In this document: positions 38,176 to 47,900 of the stretch, one piece after another
Layout of the letters: every line of letters begins with the position of its first letter
Numbering within the stretch: position 1 is the first letter of the stretch
Assembly: GCA_020832655.1 (NCBI GenBank)
Contig: JAFIEF010000001.1
Coordinates: 87,284 to 151,283 of the forward strand
Direction: 5' to 3'
Origin: Paracoccaceae bacterium
Lineage (GTDB): Bacteria; Pseudomonadota; Alphaproteobacteria; Rhodobacterales; Rhodobacteraceae
Length of the DNA stretch: 64,000 bases
The notes under the pieces: model-generated
The model's database searches: none
The model's input: only the letters and a program-made list of their open reading frames with translations
What the model was told of the DNA's origin: nothing
Made by a program: the position numbers and the translations under genes

Positions 38176-39129
38176 CTATTCATCGGTCAGCGGGCGGCTC
38201 AGCAGCGCCTCGCGGGCCTCTGTCAGGGTGATCTGTCCTTCAACCAGCGCGGCCACCATCGCGGTGATCGGCATTTCCAGCCCTTGCGCGCGTGCCAGTC
38301 GCGCCACGGCGCGGGCTGTGGCTGCGCCTTCGACCGTGGTGGCGGTGTCGAAATCGCGCCCCGCGCCAAGCGCCAGCCCGAAGCGGAAATTGCGCGATTT
38401 TTCCGACCCGCAGGTCAGGATCAGATCGCCCAGGCCCGACAGCCCGCCCAGTGTTTCGGGCTGCGCGCCAAGATGCACCGCCAGACGCTGCATTTCGGCA
38501 TAGCCGCGCGCCATCAGCGCCGCGCGCGCCGATTCGCCCAGACCCGCGCCGATCACCACCCCGGCGGCAATGGCGATGACATTCTTGAGCGCGCCGCCCA
38601 GCTCTGCGCCGACAAGATCGGCATTGCGGTAAAGCCGCAGATCAGGGGTGGACAGACGGTTTTGTAGCGCCGTGCCCAGCGCGGCGTCGCGGCAGGCCAG
38701 CGTCAGCGCAGTGGGCAGGTGGCGGGCGATATCCTCGGCAAAGCTGGGGCCGGTCAGCAGGGCTGCGCGCGCATCGGGCAGAACCGTTTCGATCACGCCC
38801 ACAGGCCCGCGCAACAGTTCCAGATCAACCCCTTTGGAGCAGGCCACCAGAATGCGCCCGCCAAACCGGGCGCGATGGTCTTGCAGAAACTGGCGTATCG
38901 CCTGCATCGGCATCGCCAGCAACACGATCTCGGCGCGGATCTGCGCCAGATCCGCAGTCACCTTCACCCCTGCGGGCAGGGGCACCCCGGCCAGACGCTG
39001 GCGGTTCTCGCGCGCCTCGGCCATCGCTTTGGCATGACCTGCATCGCGCGCCCAGAGCGTGGCCTCGCCCAGCGCGCAGGCCAGCGCCGTGCCAAAGGCT
39101 CCCGCGCCCAGAATCGCAACACCGCTCAT
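38176..39129 (-). CDS. gpsA: Glycerol-3-phosphate dehydrogenase (NAD(P)+)
   Basis: 317 aa. It makes sn-glycerol-3-phosphate for phospholipid synthesis. The nucleotide-binding motif [17 protein letters not shown] is N-terminal; [32 protein letters not shown] and [20 protein letters not shown] (catalytic lysine) are all present, as is [20 protein letters not shown]. Its ATG overlaps the tsaD stop by 4 bases. Confidence 0.96.
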   Translation of the reverse strand: MSGVAILGAGAFGTALACALGEATLWARDAGHAKAMAEARENRQRLAGVPLPAGVKVTADLAQIRAEIVLLAMPMQAIRQFLQDHRARFGGRILVACSKGVDLELLRGPVGVIETVLPDARAALLTGPSFAEDIARHLPTALTLACRDAALGTALQNRLSTPDLRLYRNADLVGAELGGALKNVIAIAAGVVIGAGLGESARAALMARGYAEMQRLAVHLGAQPETLGGLSGLGDLILTCGSEKSRNFRFGLALGAGRDFDTATTVEGAATARAVARLARAQGLEMPITAMVAALVEGQITLTEAREALLSRPLTDE

Positions 39130-40232
39130 GCCTTGGCCCCTTTCTTGCCCGATCCAAGCATGGGGGCGGCAGTGCTGTCCAGTGGCCAGCGCGGGCGCGC
39201 GGCAAGGCGCATGTCATCGCGGTGCCCGGCGCGCAGCAATTCGGCACCGGCGAAAGCGATCATCGCGCCGTTATCGGTGCACAAGCTCAGGGGCGGGGCA
39301 AGGAAACGCAGCCCCTTTTCCTGCGCCAGCGCTTGCAGGCTGGCGCGCAATTCAGCATTCGCGGCCACCCCGCCCGCAACGGCAAAGACCGGTGCGGGCG
39401 GGTCCAGCGCCAGATAGGCGTCAATCGCGCGGCGGGATTTGGCGCTCAGCAATTCGGCCACCGCGCGCTGGAACGCGGCGCACAGATCGGCGCGATCACG
39501 CGCGCGCAGCCCGCCATGTTCGGCCACCAATTGGTCGCGACAGCGCAGCACAGCGGTTTTCAGCCCCGAAAAGGACAGGTTGCAATCGGGCCTGTCCAGC
39601 AGCGGGCGGGGCAGGGGGAAGCGGTCAGCATCGCCGGTCTGCGCCTCTGCCTGCACCGCCGGTCCACCGGGTTGCGAAAGCCCCAGAAGCTTGGCGGTCT
39701 TGTCAAATGCCTCGCCCGGCGCGTCGTCGATGGTGCCGCCAAGGCGGGTGAAGTCATCGGCGCCGCGCGCGATCAGGAACTGGCAATGCCCGCCAGAAAC
39801 CAGCAGCATCAGATAGGGAAACGCCACATCATCGGTCAGGCGCGGGGTCAGCGCGTGGCCTGCCAGATGGTTGACGCCGATCAAGGGCAGACCAGTGGCC
39901 GCCGCCAGCCCCTTGGCCAGCATCACCCCCGACAGCACGCCGCCAATCAGCCCCGGCCCTGCGGTGAAGGCAATCGCATCCAGCGCATGCAGGGGCAGCC
40001 CGGCCTGCGCCAGCGCGGCCTCGACCGCAAGATCAAGCTTCTCGGCATGCGCGCGCGCGGCCAGTTCGGGCACCACCCCGCCAAAAGCCGCGTGCAATTC
40101 GCACTGCCCCAGAACGACATTGGACAGGATCTCGGGTCGCGCAGGCGGGGCATGGCGGATCACGGCTGCGGCGGTGTCATCGCAGCTGCTTTCAATGCCC
40201 AGAATGGTCAGCGCGGTATCAGGGGTGATCAT
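39126..40232 (-). CDS. tsaD: tRNA N6-adenosine threonylcarbamoyltransferase TsaD
   Basis: 368 aa. It completes t6A37 modification of ANN-decoding tRNAs with TsaB/E. The iron-binding motif is [14 protein letters not shown], the N-terminus [17 protein letters not shown], and the ATPase core [20 protein letters not shown] and [14 protein letters not shown]. The start is ATG 40232; the frame is open well beyond into the divergent hemD region but without similarity. Operon with gpsA. Confidence 0.96.
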   Translation of the reverse strand: MITPDTALTILGIESSCDDTAAAVIRHAPPARPEILSNVVLGQCELHAAFGGVVPELAARAHAEKLDLAVEAALAQAGLPLHALDAIAFTAGPGLIGGVLSGVMLAKGLAAATGLPLIGVNHLAGHALTPRLTDDVAFPYLMLLVSGGHCQFLIARGADDFTRLGGTIDDAPGEAFDKTAKLLGLSQPGGPAVQAEAQTGDADRFPLPRPLLDRPDCNLSFSGLKTAVLRCRDQLVAEHGGLRARDRADLCAAFQRAVAELLSAKSRRAIDAYLALDPPAPVFAVAGGVAANAELRASLQALAQEKGLRFLAPPLSLCTDNGAMIAFAGAELLRAGHRDDMRLAARPRWPLDSTAAPMLGSGKKGAKA

Positions 40233-40326
40233 CTTGCCGGTTGCCCTTGTCAGAACCTTCCAGCTACCATCTGGCCCAGGCGCGCACAATCCCGCAGCGT
40301 GCGCGACACCAGACAGGCAGGGTGGC

Positions 40327-41067
40327 ATGGTCGCGACATTATTGCTGAGCAGACCGCAAGAAAGTTCCGAGCGTTTTGCCCGCGAGATGCGCGCGCTTGG
40401 CTGGGCGGGGCCGGTCATGATCGCGCCGCTGCAACGTATCGTGCTGCACCTGCCTGTGCGGCAAGATGTCGCTGGGGCGGAAAGTCTGATCTTCACATCG
40501 CAGCACGCGGTCGCGGCCTGGCAGGCGGCGGGGCTGGACTGTGACCTGCCGGTCTGCTGTGTCGGGCCGCGCAGCGCCGAGGCCGCGCGCGAGGCGGGCT
40601 TTGGCAATATCCGGCAGGCACCGGGCGGGGATGCGGTGTCGCTGCTGGCGATGATCAGCGCTGATCCCCCGCCCGCGCCAATGCTGCATCTGCGCGGGCA
40701 GCATGTCGCCATGCCGCTGGCGGAAAAGCTGGCAGAGCGCGGGATAGAAGCGCGCGAGCTTGTGGTCTATCGGCAGGAGGTTCTGCCGCTGCAAGCGGCC
40801 GCGTGCGAATTGCTGTCGCGCCCCGGCGATGTTGTGGTGCCGCTGTTTTCTCCGCGTTCGGCGCGGCTTTTCGCGCAGGCGTTCGGCCCGCTGCCGCAGT
40901 TGGCCGCGCGGCTGCATGTCGTGGCAATTTCACCGGCCTGTCTGCAAGGGGCGATTGCGAATTTTGCGCCCCGGCCCCGCATCGCCCGCACACCGGATGC
41001 GCAAGGCGTCGCGGACGAACTTGTTGCATTGCAGCGTGAACTTGTGGAGCGCGGAAAGCCGCGATAA
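40327..41067 (+). CDS. hemD: Uroporphyrinogen-III synthase
   Basis: 246 aa. It cyclises hydroxymethylbilane to uroporphyrinogen III. The two-domain HemD pattern is recognisable: [58 protein letters not shown], and [18 protein letters not shown]. HemD is weakly conserved, but the downstream mic60 and hemY support the call. It is divergent from tsaD across a 94-base gap. ATG 40327. Confidence 0.88.
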   Translation: MVATLLLSRPQESSERFAREMRALGWAGPVMIAPLQRIVLHLPVRQDVAGAESLIFTSQHAVAAWQAAGLDCDLPVCCVGPRSAEAAREAGFGNIRQAPGGDAVSLLAMISADPPPAPMLHLRGQHVAMPLAEKLAERGIEARELVVYRQEVLPLQAAACELLSRPGDVVVPLFSPRSARLFAQAFGPLPQLAARLHVVAISPACLQGAIANFAPRPRIARTPDAQGVADELVALQRELVERGKPR

Positions 41068-41122
41068 GGTGCTGTGAACAGTGCGGCTGCACGCAGCTAT
41101 CAGATTTCAAGAGGGGTTGGTT

Positions 41123-42811
41123 TTGGCGCGCAAGACGACAGGCAGGGGAAAAGGTGCGGCTGCGGCTGACGATACGGCGCAATCGGGGTCGGAAAGCCCC
41201 AGGACAGGTGCCGCTGGCAAGGCCACCACATCTTCAGAGAGCAGCAAGGCCGCGCCAAAGACAACGGCTGCGGCACGCAAGACCACCGGCAAGGCGGGCA
41301 CCGCTGGCAAGGATAGCGCGCCACAGACCCCTGACGCAGCCAGCCCCGCCACCGCTAGCGCCGCGCCCAAGGGGGGGCGGGGCGCCCCGGCCACCGGAAG
41401 CGCGCCACCCAAGGGCCAGATCAGCCCCCCCGCAGCGAAGCCAGCCGTTGCTGCGACAGCCAGCCCCGCCACTGCAAGATCCGCCGATGAAACCACTGGC
41501 GCACCATCGAAGGCAGCACCGGCTGCGCCCATAGCTGGCAAGGATGCTCAGACGCCCGACAGCAAGGGTAAACCCGCAGCCCTGACAGGCACGGCGCAAG
41601 ACAGCGCCAGGGACAAGCCCGACGCGCCTGCGCCGAAACCCGCAGCCGCGACCAACGCTGCCACCACCACCAGCAAACCCGCATCTGACGACACGGCCGC
41701 GGCACCCGCAAAACCGGACAGGCCAGCGGGCAGCAACAAAGACACCGCCCCCCCTTCGGCCGAGGCGACGGCCCGCCCGGAACCGCCATCCACGCAGGAC
41801 GCGCCATCGCGCGCTGGGTCGCCCGTTGCGCCGCCCCCGGCCACAGCCGATCCGGCACCGCGCAGCCCGTTTATTCCCCTGCTGCTGGGGGGTGTTCTGG
41901 CCGGTGGTCTTGGCTTTGGCGCGCATTACCTGATTTCCGAGCCGCCCGCCGACAGCGTCGAAATCGCCGCGCTGCAATCCGAACTGGCCGCGCTGCGCGC
42001 CGATATGGAACAGGCCATATCAGAACAACCCGCTTTCGACCCGGCCCCGCTGCAAGCGCAGATCGATGATCTGCGCAGCGATATGCTGCAACAGCTTGCG
42101 GAACTGGCGGGACAGGTTCCCGATGCCGCCCCCGGTGCCGAGGTGATTGCTGATCTCGATGCGCTGGCACATGGGCTGGAGGCCGTGCAACAGCAGATGG
42201 CCGCGCTGGAGCAAGACGGCGAAAGCCGCGCGACAGCGATGGCGGCACTTCAGGCCGAAATGGCCGATCTGCGTGACCTGGCCACCCGACGGGTGGCAGA
42301 GGCGGAAGCGGCGGTGGATCAGGCGCTTGCAATGGCCGCGCTGGACAGCCTGCGCGCAGCGCTGACCACGGGGGCCGCGTTTTCTGACCCTGTGGCGCAG
42401 CTTGCGCGTTCGGGGGTAGAGGTGCCGGATTTGCTGGCAGGGCGCGCCGAGAGCGGCATTCCCACCGAAGATCAACTGCTGGCGGGGTTTGCCGCCGCAT
42501 CACGCGCAGCCCTGCGTCAGAGTCTGACTCAGGCACCGGCAGAATCGACAGTTGACCGGCTGACAAATTTCCTGCGCGCGCAGACTGGCGCACGCTCGAT
42601 CGTGGCGCGGGACGGGGATGACCCGGATGCGATCCTGTCGCGCGCCGGGGCCGCGCTGGAACGTGGCGCGCTGTCCGATGCGCTGGGCGAACTTGACGAC
42701 CTGCCCGAAGACGCGCGCGCGGCCATGTCGGACTGGCTGGGCGGGGCACAGGCGCGTGCGCAGGCGGCGGATGCTGTTGCCGCGCTCGCCCGGACGATCA
42801 CGAAGGAATAG
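41123..42811 (+). CDS. Mitofilin-family protein (alphaproteobacterial Mic60)
   Basis: 562 aa from TTG 41123, which has a GAGGGG ribosome site and gives MARKTTGRGK. Residues 1-260 are low complexity, rich in Ala, Pro, Lys, Thr and Asp; one transmembrane helix follows (IPLLLGGVLAGGLGFGAHYL), then a long coiled coil (about 285-420) and the C-terminal mitofilin-like domain (LDELPEDARAAM-type: LGELDDLPEDARAAMSDWLG). Alphaproteobacterial Mic60 homologues are known to lie among heme genes and to shape intracytoplasmic membranes. Here it sits between hemD and hemY, 10 bases before hemY. Confidence 0.85.
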   Translation: MARKTTGRGKGAAAADDTAQSGSESPRTGAAGKATTSSESSKAAPKTTAAARKTTGKAGTAGKDSAPQTPDAASPATASAAPKGGRGAPATGSAPPKGQISPPAAKPAVAATASPATARSADETTGAPSKAAPAAPIAGKDAQTPDSKGKPAALTGTAQDSARDKPDAPAPKPAAATNAATTTSKPASDDTAAAPAKPDRPAGSNKDTAPPSAEATARPEPPSTQDAPSRAGSPVAPPPATADPAPRSPFIPLLLGGVLAGGLGFGAHYLISEPPADSVEIAALQSELAALRADMEQAISEQPAFDPAPLQAQIDDLRSDMLQQLAELAGQVPDAAPGAEVIADLDALAHGLEAVQQQMAALEQDGESRATAMAALQAEMADLRDLATRRVAEAEAAVDQALAMAALDSLRAALTTGAAFSDPVAQLARSGVEVPDLLAGRAESGIPTEDQLLAGFAAASRAALRQSLTQAPAESTVDRLTNFLRAQTGARSIVARDGDDPDAILSRAGAALERGALSDALGELDDLPEDARAAMSDWLGGAQARAQAADAVAALARTITKE

Positions 42812-42821
42812 GGATTTAACG

Positions 42822-44339
42822 ATGTTGTGGATGCTTGTGAAACTCCTTGTCTTCGTGGCGGTCGTGATCGGGCTGGCCTATGGCGCGGGGCTGCTGATGG
42901 ATAGCGGCCAGAGCGTGGGGCTGCGGGTGCTGAATATGGAGTTCGAGCTTGGCCCGATACAGGCGCTGATCGCGCTGGCGCTGCTGGTTCTTGCCGTCTG
43001 GCTGGTGCTGAAACTGCTGGGGCTGATCATCGCCGTGCTGCGCTTCATGAATGGCGATGAAACCGCTGTGCGGCGCTATTTCATGCGCAACCGTGAAAAG
43101 CGCGGGATGGATGCGCTGCTGGCCTCGATGCTGGCGCAGGCGGCAGGCGATGGCAAGCTGGCCATTGCAAAGGCGGAAAAGGCGCATAAGCTGCTCAACC
43201 AGCCCCAGATGACCAACCTGCTGATCGCCCAGAGCGCAGAGATGAAAGGCAACCGCGCGCTGGCCGAAGAGCATTACAAGCGGCTTCTGTCCGATACGCG
43301 CACGCGTTTTGTCGCCGTGCAGGGGCTGATCCGCGCCAAGCTGGACGAAGGCGACAGCGACAAGGCGCGCAAGCTCGCCGAAAAGGCGCTGGCGATCCAG
43401 CCCGCGCATGAAGAAACCCAGAACACGTTGTTGCAGCTTCAGACCCAGGCCGAGGATTGGCAGGGCGCGCGCAAGACGCTGAAGGTCAAGAAATCCAGCG
43501 GCTATCTGCCGCGCGATGTGTATCGGCGGCGCGACGCGATTCTGGCCTTGCAGGATTCGGATCGTCTGGCGGCCGAAGGCAACATGACCCGCGCGCGCGA
43601 AGCCGCGATAGAGGCCAACCGCCTGTCGCCCGACCTGATCCCGGCAGCGGCGGCGGCAGCGCGGGCGCTGGTGGCGCAGGGCAAGGGCAGCTACGGCGCG
43701 CGCGTGATCAAGAAAGCCTGGAAGGTTGCGCCGCATCCTGAACTGGCCGCAGCCTTTGCCGCGATTGAACCGGGCGAAAGCCCGACCCAGCGGCTGCAAC
43801 GCTTTGGCAAGCTTCTGGGCTATCACGCTGATGCCGCCGAAACCAGAATGCTGCGCGCCGAGTTGCTGATTGCTGCGGAAGATTTCCCCGCCGCGCGCCG
43901 CGCGCTGGGTGATCTGGCGACTGCGGCACCAAGCATGCGCGCGCTGACCATCATGGCCGCGATCGAGCGCGGCGAAGGCGCGGATGACGCGGTGGTGCGC
44001 GGCTGGCTGGCGCGCGCGCTGACCGCGCCGCGCGGCCCGCAATGGATTTGCCAGAAATGCCAGCATGTGCATGCAAGCTGGCAGGCGATCTGCGACAATT
44101 GCGCGGCCTTTGATACGCTGGAATGGCGCGATGCGCCCGACAGTTCCGGCCCCTCTGCGACGCAGACCGAACTCTTGCCGCTGATCATCGGAAGCCTGCC
44201 CGGACCAAAAGAGACCAGTGCCGATACCCCCGATACTGCGCCCGAGGCCGAGGTGCTGGAGGGCGATGCCAGCCCGGCTGATGAGGCGGCGCAAGAGGCC
44301 AGCGCGGGGGATGAAAAATCTTCCGAAAAAGCGTCATAA
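42822..44339 (+). CDS. hemY: HemY-type TPR membrane protein
   Basis: 505 aa. Two N-terminal transmembrane helices (residues 3-22 and about 42-65) flank the HemY_N domain, with the conserved FMNGDETAVRRYFMRNREKR region. TPR-like helices follow to about residue 400, then a zinc-ribbon-like pattern WICQKCQHVHASWQAICDNC and an acidic Pro/Glu/Ser tail. HemY TPR proteins accompany heme synthesis genes and may act in membrane organisation of the pathway; this is not protoporphyrinogen oxidase. ATG 42822 is 10 bases after the mitofilin gene. Confidence 0.92.
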   Translation: MLWMLVKLLVFVAVVIGLAYGAGLLMDSGQSVGLRVLNMEFELGPIQALIALALLVLAVWLVLKLLGLIIAVLRFMNGDETAVRRYFMRNREKRGMDALLASMLAQAAGDGKLAIAKAEKAHKLLNQPQMTNLLIAQSAEMKGNRALAEEHYKRLLSDTRTRFVAVQGLIRAKLDEGDSDKARKLAEKALAIQPAHEETQNTLLQLQTQAEDWQGARKTLKVKKSSGYLPRDVYRRRDAILALQDSDRLAAEGNMTRAREAAIEANRLSPDLIPAAAAAARALVAQGKGSYGARVIKKAWKVAPHPELAAAFAAIEPGESPTQRLQRFGKLLGYHADAAETRMLRAELLIAAEDFPAARRALGDLATAAPSMRALTIMAAIERGEGADDAVVRGWLARALTAPRGPQWICQKCQHVHASWQAICDNCAAFDTLEWRDAPDSSGPSATQTELLPLIIGSLPGPKETSADTPDTAPEAEVLEGDASPADEAAQEASAGDEKSSEKAS

Positions 44340-44360
44340 GGGGACTGGTCTGCACGCAAA

Positions 44361-44381
44361 GGCGGTGCTAAAGACACCGCC
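44361..44381 (+). terminator. Hairpin between hemY and tRNA-Thr
   Basis: Perfect 7-bp stem GGCGGTG (44361-44367), 7-base loop, CACCGCC (44375-44381), 21 bases after the hemY stop and 5 bases before the tRNA. There is no T-run, so it could be a weak terminator or a processing signal for a hemY-tRNA transcript. Confidence 0.35.
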
Positions 44382-44386
44382 ACGGT

Positions 44387-44462
44387 GCCGCTGTAGCTCA
44401 GCTGGTAGAGCACGTCATTCGTAATGATGGGGTCGGGGGTTCGAGTCCCTTCAGCGGCACCA
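44387..44462 (+). tRNA. tRNA-Thr (anticodon CGT)
   Basis: 76 bases including encoded CCA. Acceptor stem GCCGCTG pairs perfectly with CAGCGGC; D-arm GCTCAGCTGGTAGAGC; anticodon stem CGTCA/TGATG with loop TTCGTAA giving anticodon CGT at 34-36; T-arm GGGGG TTCGAGT CCCTT with two G-U pairs; discriminator A. Reads ACG threonine codons. Confidence 0.97.
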
Positions 44463-44579
44463 GTAGCAGCCGGGTTCGGCCCTTTACAGATCAAGCGACC
44501 CCTGATTGCCCCCGCTTTCGCGTCTGGCTTTCCTGAACGCATCATCGCGGCGCGCGGGCAGGCGCACGGCGCGGCTTCC

Positions 44580-44978
44580 TCAAATGCTGCGAAACTTAGC
44601 CCCCTTATTGATAGGTAACACGAATAGCCCGTTTGCCTGTGTCGCTCTCTGGCGCACAATTGCGCCCCACTGCCACAATATGGTTGCGGCCTGCTGGCTT
44701 ATTGCAAGTTTTTCAACGGATGGTGATAAGAAGATTGCAACGACACCGGAAGTCAATATGGCTGCACGCTCCGGGGGACGTTTCGCTTGGGTAACATCTT
44801 TTGAAATAACGATCCAATCTCCACCCTGCCCAAGCTGTCGATACAGATCGACATCCTTGATATCCACTGGAAAGCGGTCTCGGAGAGCGTATGCGCTATG
44901 GCCATCTATTGAGACGATAGTGTGAACAGCGCGCGCGATCACCGGCGGCATGTTATGGTCAAACAGAACCTTGACCAC
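44580..44978 (-). CDS. VapC45-like PIN-domain toxin
   Basis: 132 aa from GTG 44978. The N-terminus VVKVLFDHNMPPVIARAVHT is typical of VapC45/DUF5615 PIN-like nucleases, with the first acidic active-site residue in FDHN. DWIVISKDVTQAKRPPERAA supplies another, and the central Asp/Glu follow in DVDLYRQLGQGG. Such toxins cleave RNA. The gene starts 20 bases before the antitoxin stop. GC content is far below the flanks. GTG is chosen because the longer open frame would overlap most of the antitoxin's end without similarity. Confidence 0.8.
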   Translation of the reverse strand: MVKVLFDHNMPPVIARAVHTIVSIDGHSAYALRDRFPVDIKDVDLYRQLGQGGDWIVISKDVTQAKRPPERAAILTSGVVAIFLSPSVEKLAISQQAATILWQWGAIVRQRATQANGLFVLPINKGAKFRSI

Positions 44979-45657
44979 CGGTGACACTCTCTTTGCGATC
45001 CAATGTCTTTTCAAACTTGATTGCGTCGCGAACGAAGCGCTCATCAACTTCATACAGCCGACTGATATATTTAATGCTTTTTGATCTCTGCCATTCTGTG
45101 AAGATTGTTTGTGTGGAAATACCAATGTTATCGATCACAGGGGTTCCGAACGACCTGTTCGGATCAAGTACGACATGTTCCACGATGGTTGGCCGCCATC
45201 TCTCCGGGCGCTGGTTTTTGTATTCCAGCCCCGAAAGTGATTGATCGATGATCTTCCGAAACACCTTTTGGCCGGGGCGCTTCTTTGACAAGCTGATCAA
45301 ATGGCCATCGTTTTCCGTTGCGTCAACCAAAATCTCCGGGCCATCAGTCTTGAAGCTCAAGGTGGAGAGCGGTCGGTCGATTGCTAGCTTTGCCTTTGCA
45401 TACTCAATTGCATAGCGAATAGCCTGCAGAGATACTCCGTTCGAGCGCAAAGCGCGCACTACGCGCAACTCTACCAGATCTATGAAAGAAATCTCGGTGG
45501 ATTCATCAACGAATTGGTAATGCCCAGTCCAGATTGGTGCATTCGGGCCACTTCCTCGGGTCCATCTTAGGATTTCCTGCGGTGTTGTCCCAATCAGACG
45601 CGCCGCCTCTCGCGGTTTGTAAATTCCTTCGCCAAAGATCGGGCCATCAAGCGGCAT
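44959..45657 (-). CDS. DUF433/MerR-like antitoxin (VapB45-like)
   Basis: 232 aa. An N-terminal MerR-like helix-turn-helix (IYKPREAARLIGTTPQEILR) is followed by FVDESTEISFIDLVELRVVR and ALRSNGVSLQAIRYAIEYAK, the layout of VapB45-type antitoxins. The C-terminal DUF433 region includes RRPTIVEHVVLDPNRSFGTP-like sequence (RWRPTIVEHVVLDPNRSFGT) and YEVDERFVRDAIKFE. AT-rich codon use contrasts with neighbours, indicating horizontal acquisition. Partner of the PIN toxin downstream, beside tRNA-Thr. Confidence 0.8.
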   Translation of the reverse strand: MPLDGPIFGEGIYKPREAARLIGTTPQEILRWTRGSGPNAPIWTGHYQFVDESTEISFIDLVELRVVRALRSNGVSLQAIRYAIEYAKAKLAIDRPLSTLSFKTDGPEILVDATENDGHLISLSKKRPGQKVFRKIIDQSLSGLEYKNQRPERWRPTIVEHVVLDPNRSFGTPVIDNIGISTQTIFTEWQRSKSIKYISRLYEVDERFVRDAIKFEKTLDRKESVTGGQGSV

Positions 45658-46002
45658 AACCTCATTCTCCTCCGATACCCTGTTTCATATACCTGCTGTT
45701 GCGTTTCGGTCTAGTCACATCTTGGCTGAACCTACCTTATGCTGGCTCTACCTGTCACATCACGGTGTTGTCCGGCGTTTCGATCTGCGGCGCAGATTGT
45801 CGCCATAGTAAAGATGGTTGGTCATGCGCGCTCAGCCTGCCTGTTGAGGGTTAAGAAATGCTTGGGCCAGCGGCGCGGGGCCGCTGGCAAGGGTGGTGGC
45901 TCGGATTGATCGCGAATGCCCTATGTCGCCGCAGGCGACAAACCGTGTCCGCCCGCCCCCACCACGGGCGGACACGGGTTGTCTGCGGGCAGCGATCAAG
46001 CC
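45658..46002. other. Intergenic island end without gene
   Basis: 345 bases between the antitoxin start and the YejA-like gene stop. The first part is AT-rich and probably holds the antitoxin promoter. The second part (from 45866) switches to GC-rich sequence with three successive hairpins. No coding frame is supported. Confidence 0.5.
45866..45976. repeat. Three consecutive hairpins at the island edge
   Basis: GCCAGCGGC/GCCGCTGGC (45866-45888, loop GCGGG), TGTCGCC/GGCGACA (45924-45940, loop GCA) and CGTGTCCGCCCG/CGGGCGGACACG (45944-45955 and 45965-45976). All stems are perfect. They lie just downstream of the YejA-like stop on the minus strand and could be terminators, a structured RNA or remnants of a mobile repeat. 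Confidence 0.5.
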
Positions 46003-47820
46003 TCACTCTTCCCACCACCACACATCGGGTTGAAAGCCGATCCAGTCGCCATAGATGGGCAGCTTTTCGGGGAAGCGCAATTCGCGCGCATGGGCGATGC
46101 GGGCGCGGTCATTGAACCAGAACGGCACCACATAGCGCCCTGCGGTCAGTACCCGGTCCAGCGCGCGGGTGGCGGCGACAAAATCCTGCTGCTCGGTCGA
46201 TGTCACAAGCCGCTCGATCAGCGCGTCGATGGCGGGGCTTTGCACGCCCATCCAGTTGCGCGTGCCCTCGGTCCCGGCGGCCTCTGACCCCCAGTAAAGC
46301 CGCTGTTCGGCGCCGGGCGACAGCGACAGCCCGCGCAGGTAATAGGTCATGTCGAAATCATAGGCCATTGTGCGTTCATTATACTGCGCCGAATCGATCT
46401 GGGTGACGCTGACCTGCATGCCCAGCCTTTCCAGCGCCTGGGTGTAGATGTCAGAGATTGCCAGCACCTCGGATGAGCCTTGCCGCAGCAGAATGGTAAA
46501 GCGGAAGGGCTGGCCATCGCCATTGCGCAGCACGCCCGCATCATCGGCCTCCCAGCCGGCTTCGGTCAGAAGATCGGTGGCCGCGCGCATATTGGCGCGG
46601 TTGGCGACAGAGCCGTCAGAGCCGGGCAGGGTGTAGCCTTCCAGCGTGCCGGGCAGCAGATCATCGGCGAAGGGGGCCAGAAACTCGACCACGCGCCCTT
46701 CGGCGGGGCCGGGGCGCATGCCCAGCACCGAATTGCCGAAATAGGATGTGATGCGCGGGTCTTCGCCACCATTGATGATCTGGCTGACATATTCGAAATT
46801 GAAGGCGTGGATCATCGCCTCGCGCACGCGCCAGTCTTCGAATAGCGGGTTGCGCGTGTTCATCACGAAGCCTGCAATGCCCGAGGGGCGCTGATGCGGG
46901 ATTTCGGATTTGACGATCTCGCCCGCCTGCACGGCGGGGAAGTCATAGCGCGTGTTCCAGGCATTGGCGTTGGTCTCGCGCATGGTGTTCAAGAGGCCGG
47001 AGGTGAAGGCCTCGAACATCGCCGTGCCATCGCCAAAGAACTCCATTCGGATTTCGTCAAGATTGGCCTGACCGCGCATGAAGGGCAGATCATTGCCCCA
47101 GTAATCGGGGTTGCGCTTGAGATAGACATAGCGCCCGGCCTCGAACCGGTCGATGACATAGGGGGCAGTGGCAATCGGAATGACCGAGGTGCCCGATTCG
47201 GCGAAATCCAGCCCCTCCCATTGCGCCTTTTGCAGGATCGGGCGCAGACCCAGGATCAGCGGCAATTCGCGGTCGGGTTCGCTAAAGGTGAAGCGGATCG
47301 CGCGTTCGCCCGTGATCTCGGCACTCTCCACCCGCGCCCATGTCCCGTGAAAGCGCGGATGACCGATGGTGCCCAGCGTTTCATAGGACCACAGCACATC
47401 TTCCACCGTGACCGGGCTGCCGTCAGAGAATCGGGCCTCTGGGCGCAGGGTGAATTCCACCCAGGAACGCGCCTCATCGGTTTCAACCGATTCGGCCAGA
47501 ACCCCGTAAAGCGCGAAAGGTTCATCCCAGTTACGCCCCATCAGGCTTTCATAGGCCAGATATTGCAACTGCCACGGCGTGCGCCCTTTCAGGATATGCG
47601 GGTTGAGTGAATCGAAGCTGCCAACCTCACCCTGAACGATCCGCCCGCCCTGCGGCGCGTCGGGGTTAACATGCGGCAGATGCGCAAAATCTGGTGGAAG
47701 GGCAGGGTCGCCATACATAGCTATGCCGTGCTTTGGCTGCGCGGTTGCGGGCATGGCTGTCAGGGACAGCCCTGCAAGCGCGAATGTGAAGAGAAGGGTG
47801 TGACGAATTGGGGCTGCCAT
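46003..47820 (-). CDS. Extracellular peptide-binding protein, YejA-like
   Basis: 605 aa. The signal peptide ends at about residue 28 (TAMPATAQP). The mature protein is an SBP_bac_5 oligopeptide-binding protein: HGIAMYGDPALPPDFAHLPH and GSFDSLNPHILKGRTPWQLQ are typical of the YejA (microcin C/peptide uptake) branch. It delivers peptides to an ABC permease; no permease or ATPase genes follow in the window, so it is an orphan binding protein here. Length is standard. Confidence 0.93.
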   Translation of the reverse strand: MAAPIRHTLLFTFALAGLSLTAMPATAQPKHGIAMYGDPALPPDFAHLPHVNPDAPQGGRIVQGEVGSFDSLNPHILKGRTPWQLQYLAYESLMGRNWDEPFALYGVLAESVETDEARSWVEFTLRPEARFSDGSPVTVEDVLWSYETLGTIGHPRFHGTWARVESAEITGERAIRFTFSEPDRELPLILGLRPILQKAQWEGLDFAESGTSVIPIATAPYVIDRFEAGRYVYLKRNPDYWGNDLPFMRGQANLDEIRMEFFGDGTAMFEAFTSGLLNTMRETNANAWNTRYDFPAVQAGEIVKSEIPHQRPSGIAGFVMNTRNPLFEDWRVREAMIHAFNFEYVSQIINGGEDPRITSYFGNSVLGMRPGPAEGRVVEFLAPFADDLLPGTLEGYTLPGSDGSVANRANMRAATDLLTEAGWEADDAGVLRNGDGQPFRFTILLRQGSSEVLAISDIYTQALERLGMQVSVTQIDSAQYNERTMAYDFDMTYYLRGLSLSPGAEQRLYWGSEAAGTEGTRNWMGVQSPAIDALIERLVTSTEQQDFVAATRALDRVLTAGRYVVPFWFNDRARIAHARELRFPEKLPIYGDWIGFQPDVWWWEE

Positions 47821-47900
47821 CTGGTCCTCTGTCTGCTGGGGTTTCGGCTTTGGTTTCCCGCAACGCTACAGTCCGTTCACAGCATTATCAAACTTTTAGC

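Noticed and set aside
39867-39884. FNR-like sequence TTGAC-GCCG-ATCAA
   Set aside because: It lies inside the tsaD coding sequence and encodes conserved residues (GVNHL region); not a promoter position.
44463-45990. Direct repeat of the tRNA-Thr 3' end as an attachment site
   Set aside because: No second copy of the CTTCAGCGGCACCA end was found around the island, and no integrase gene is present.
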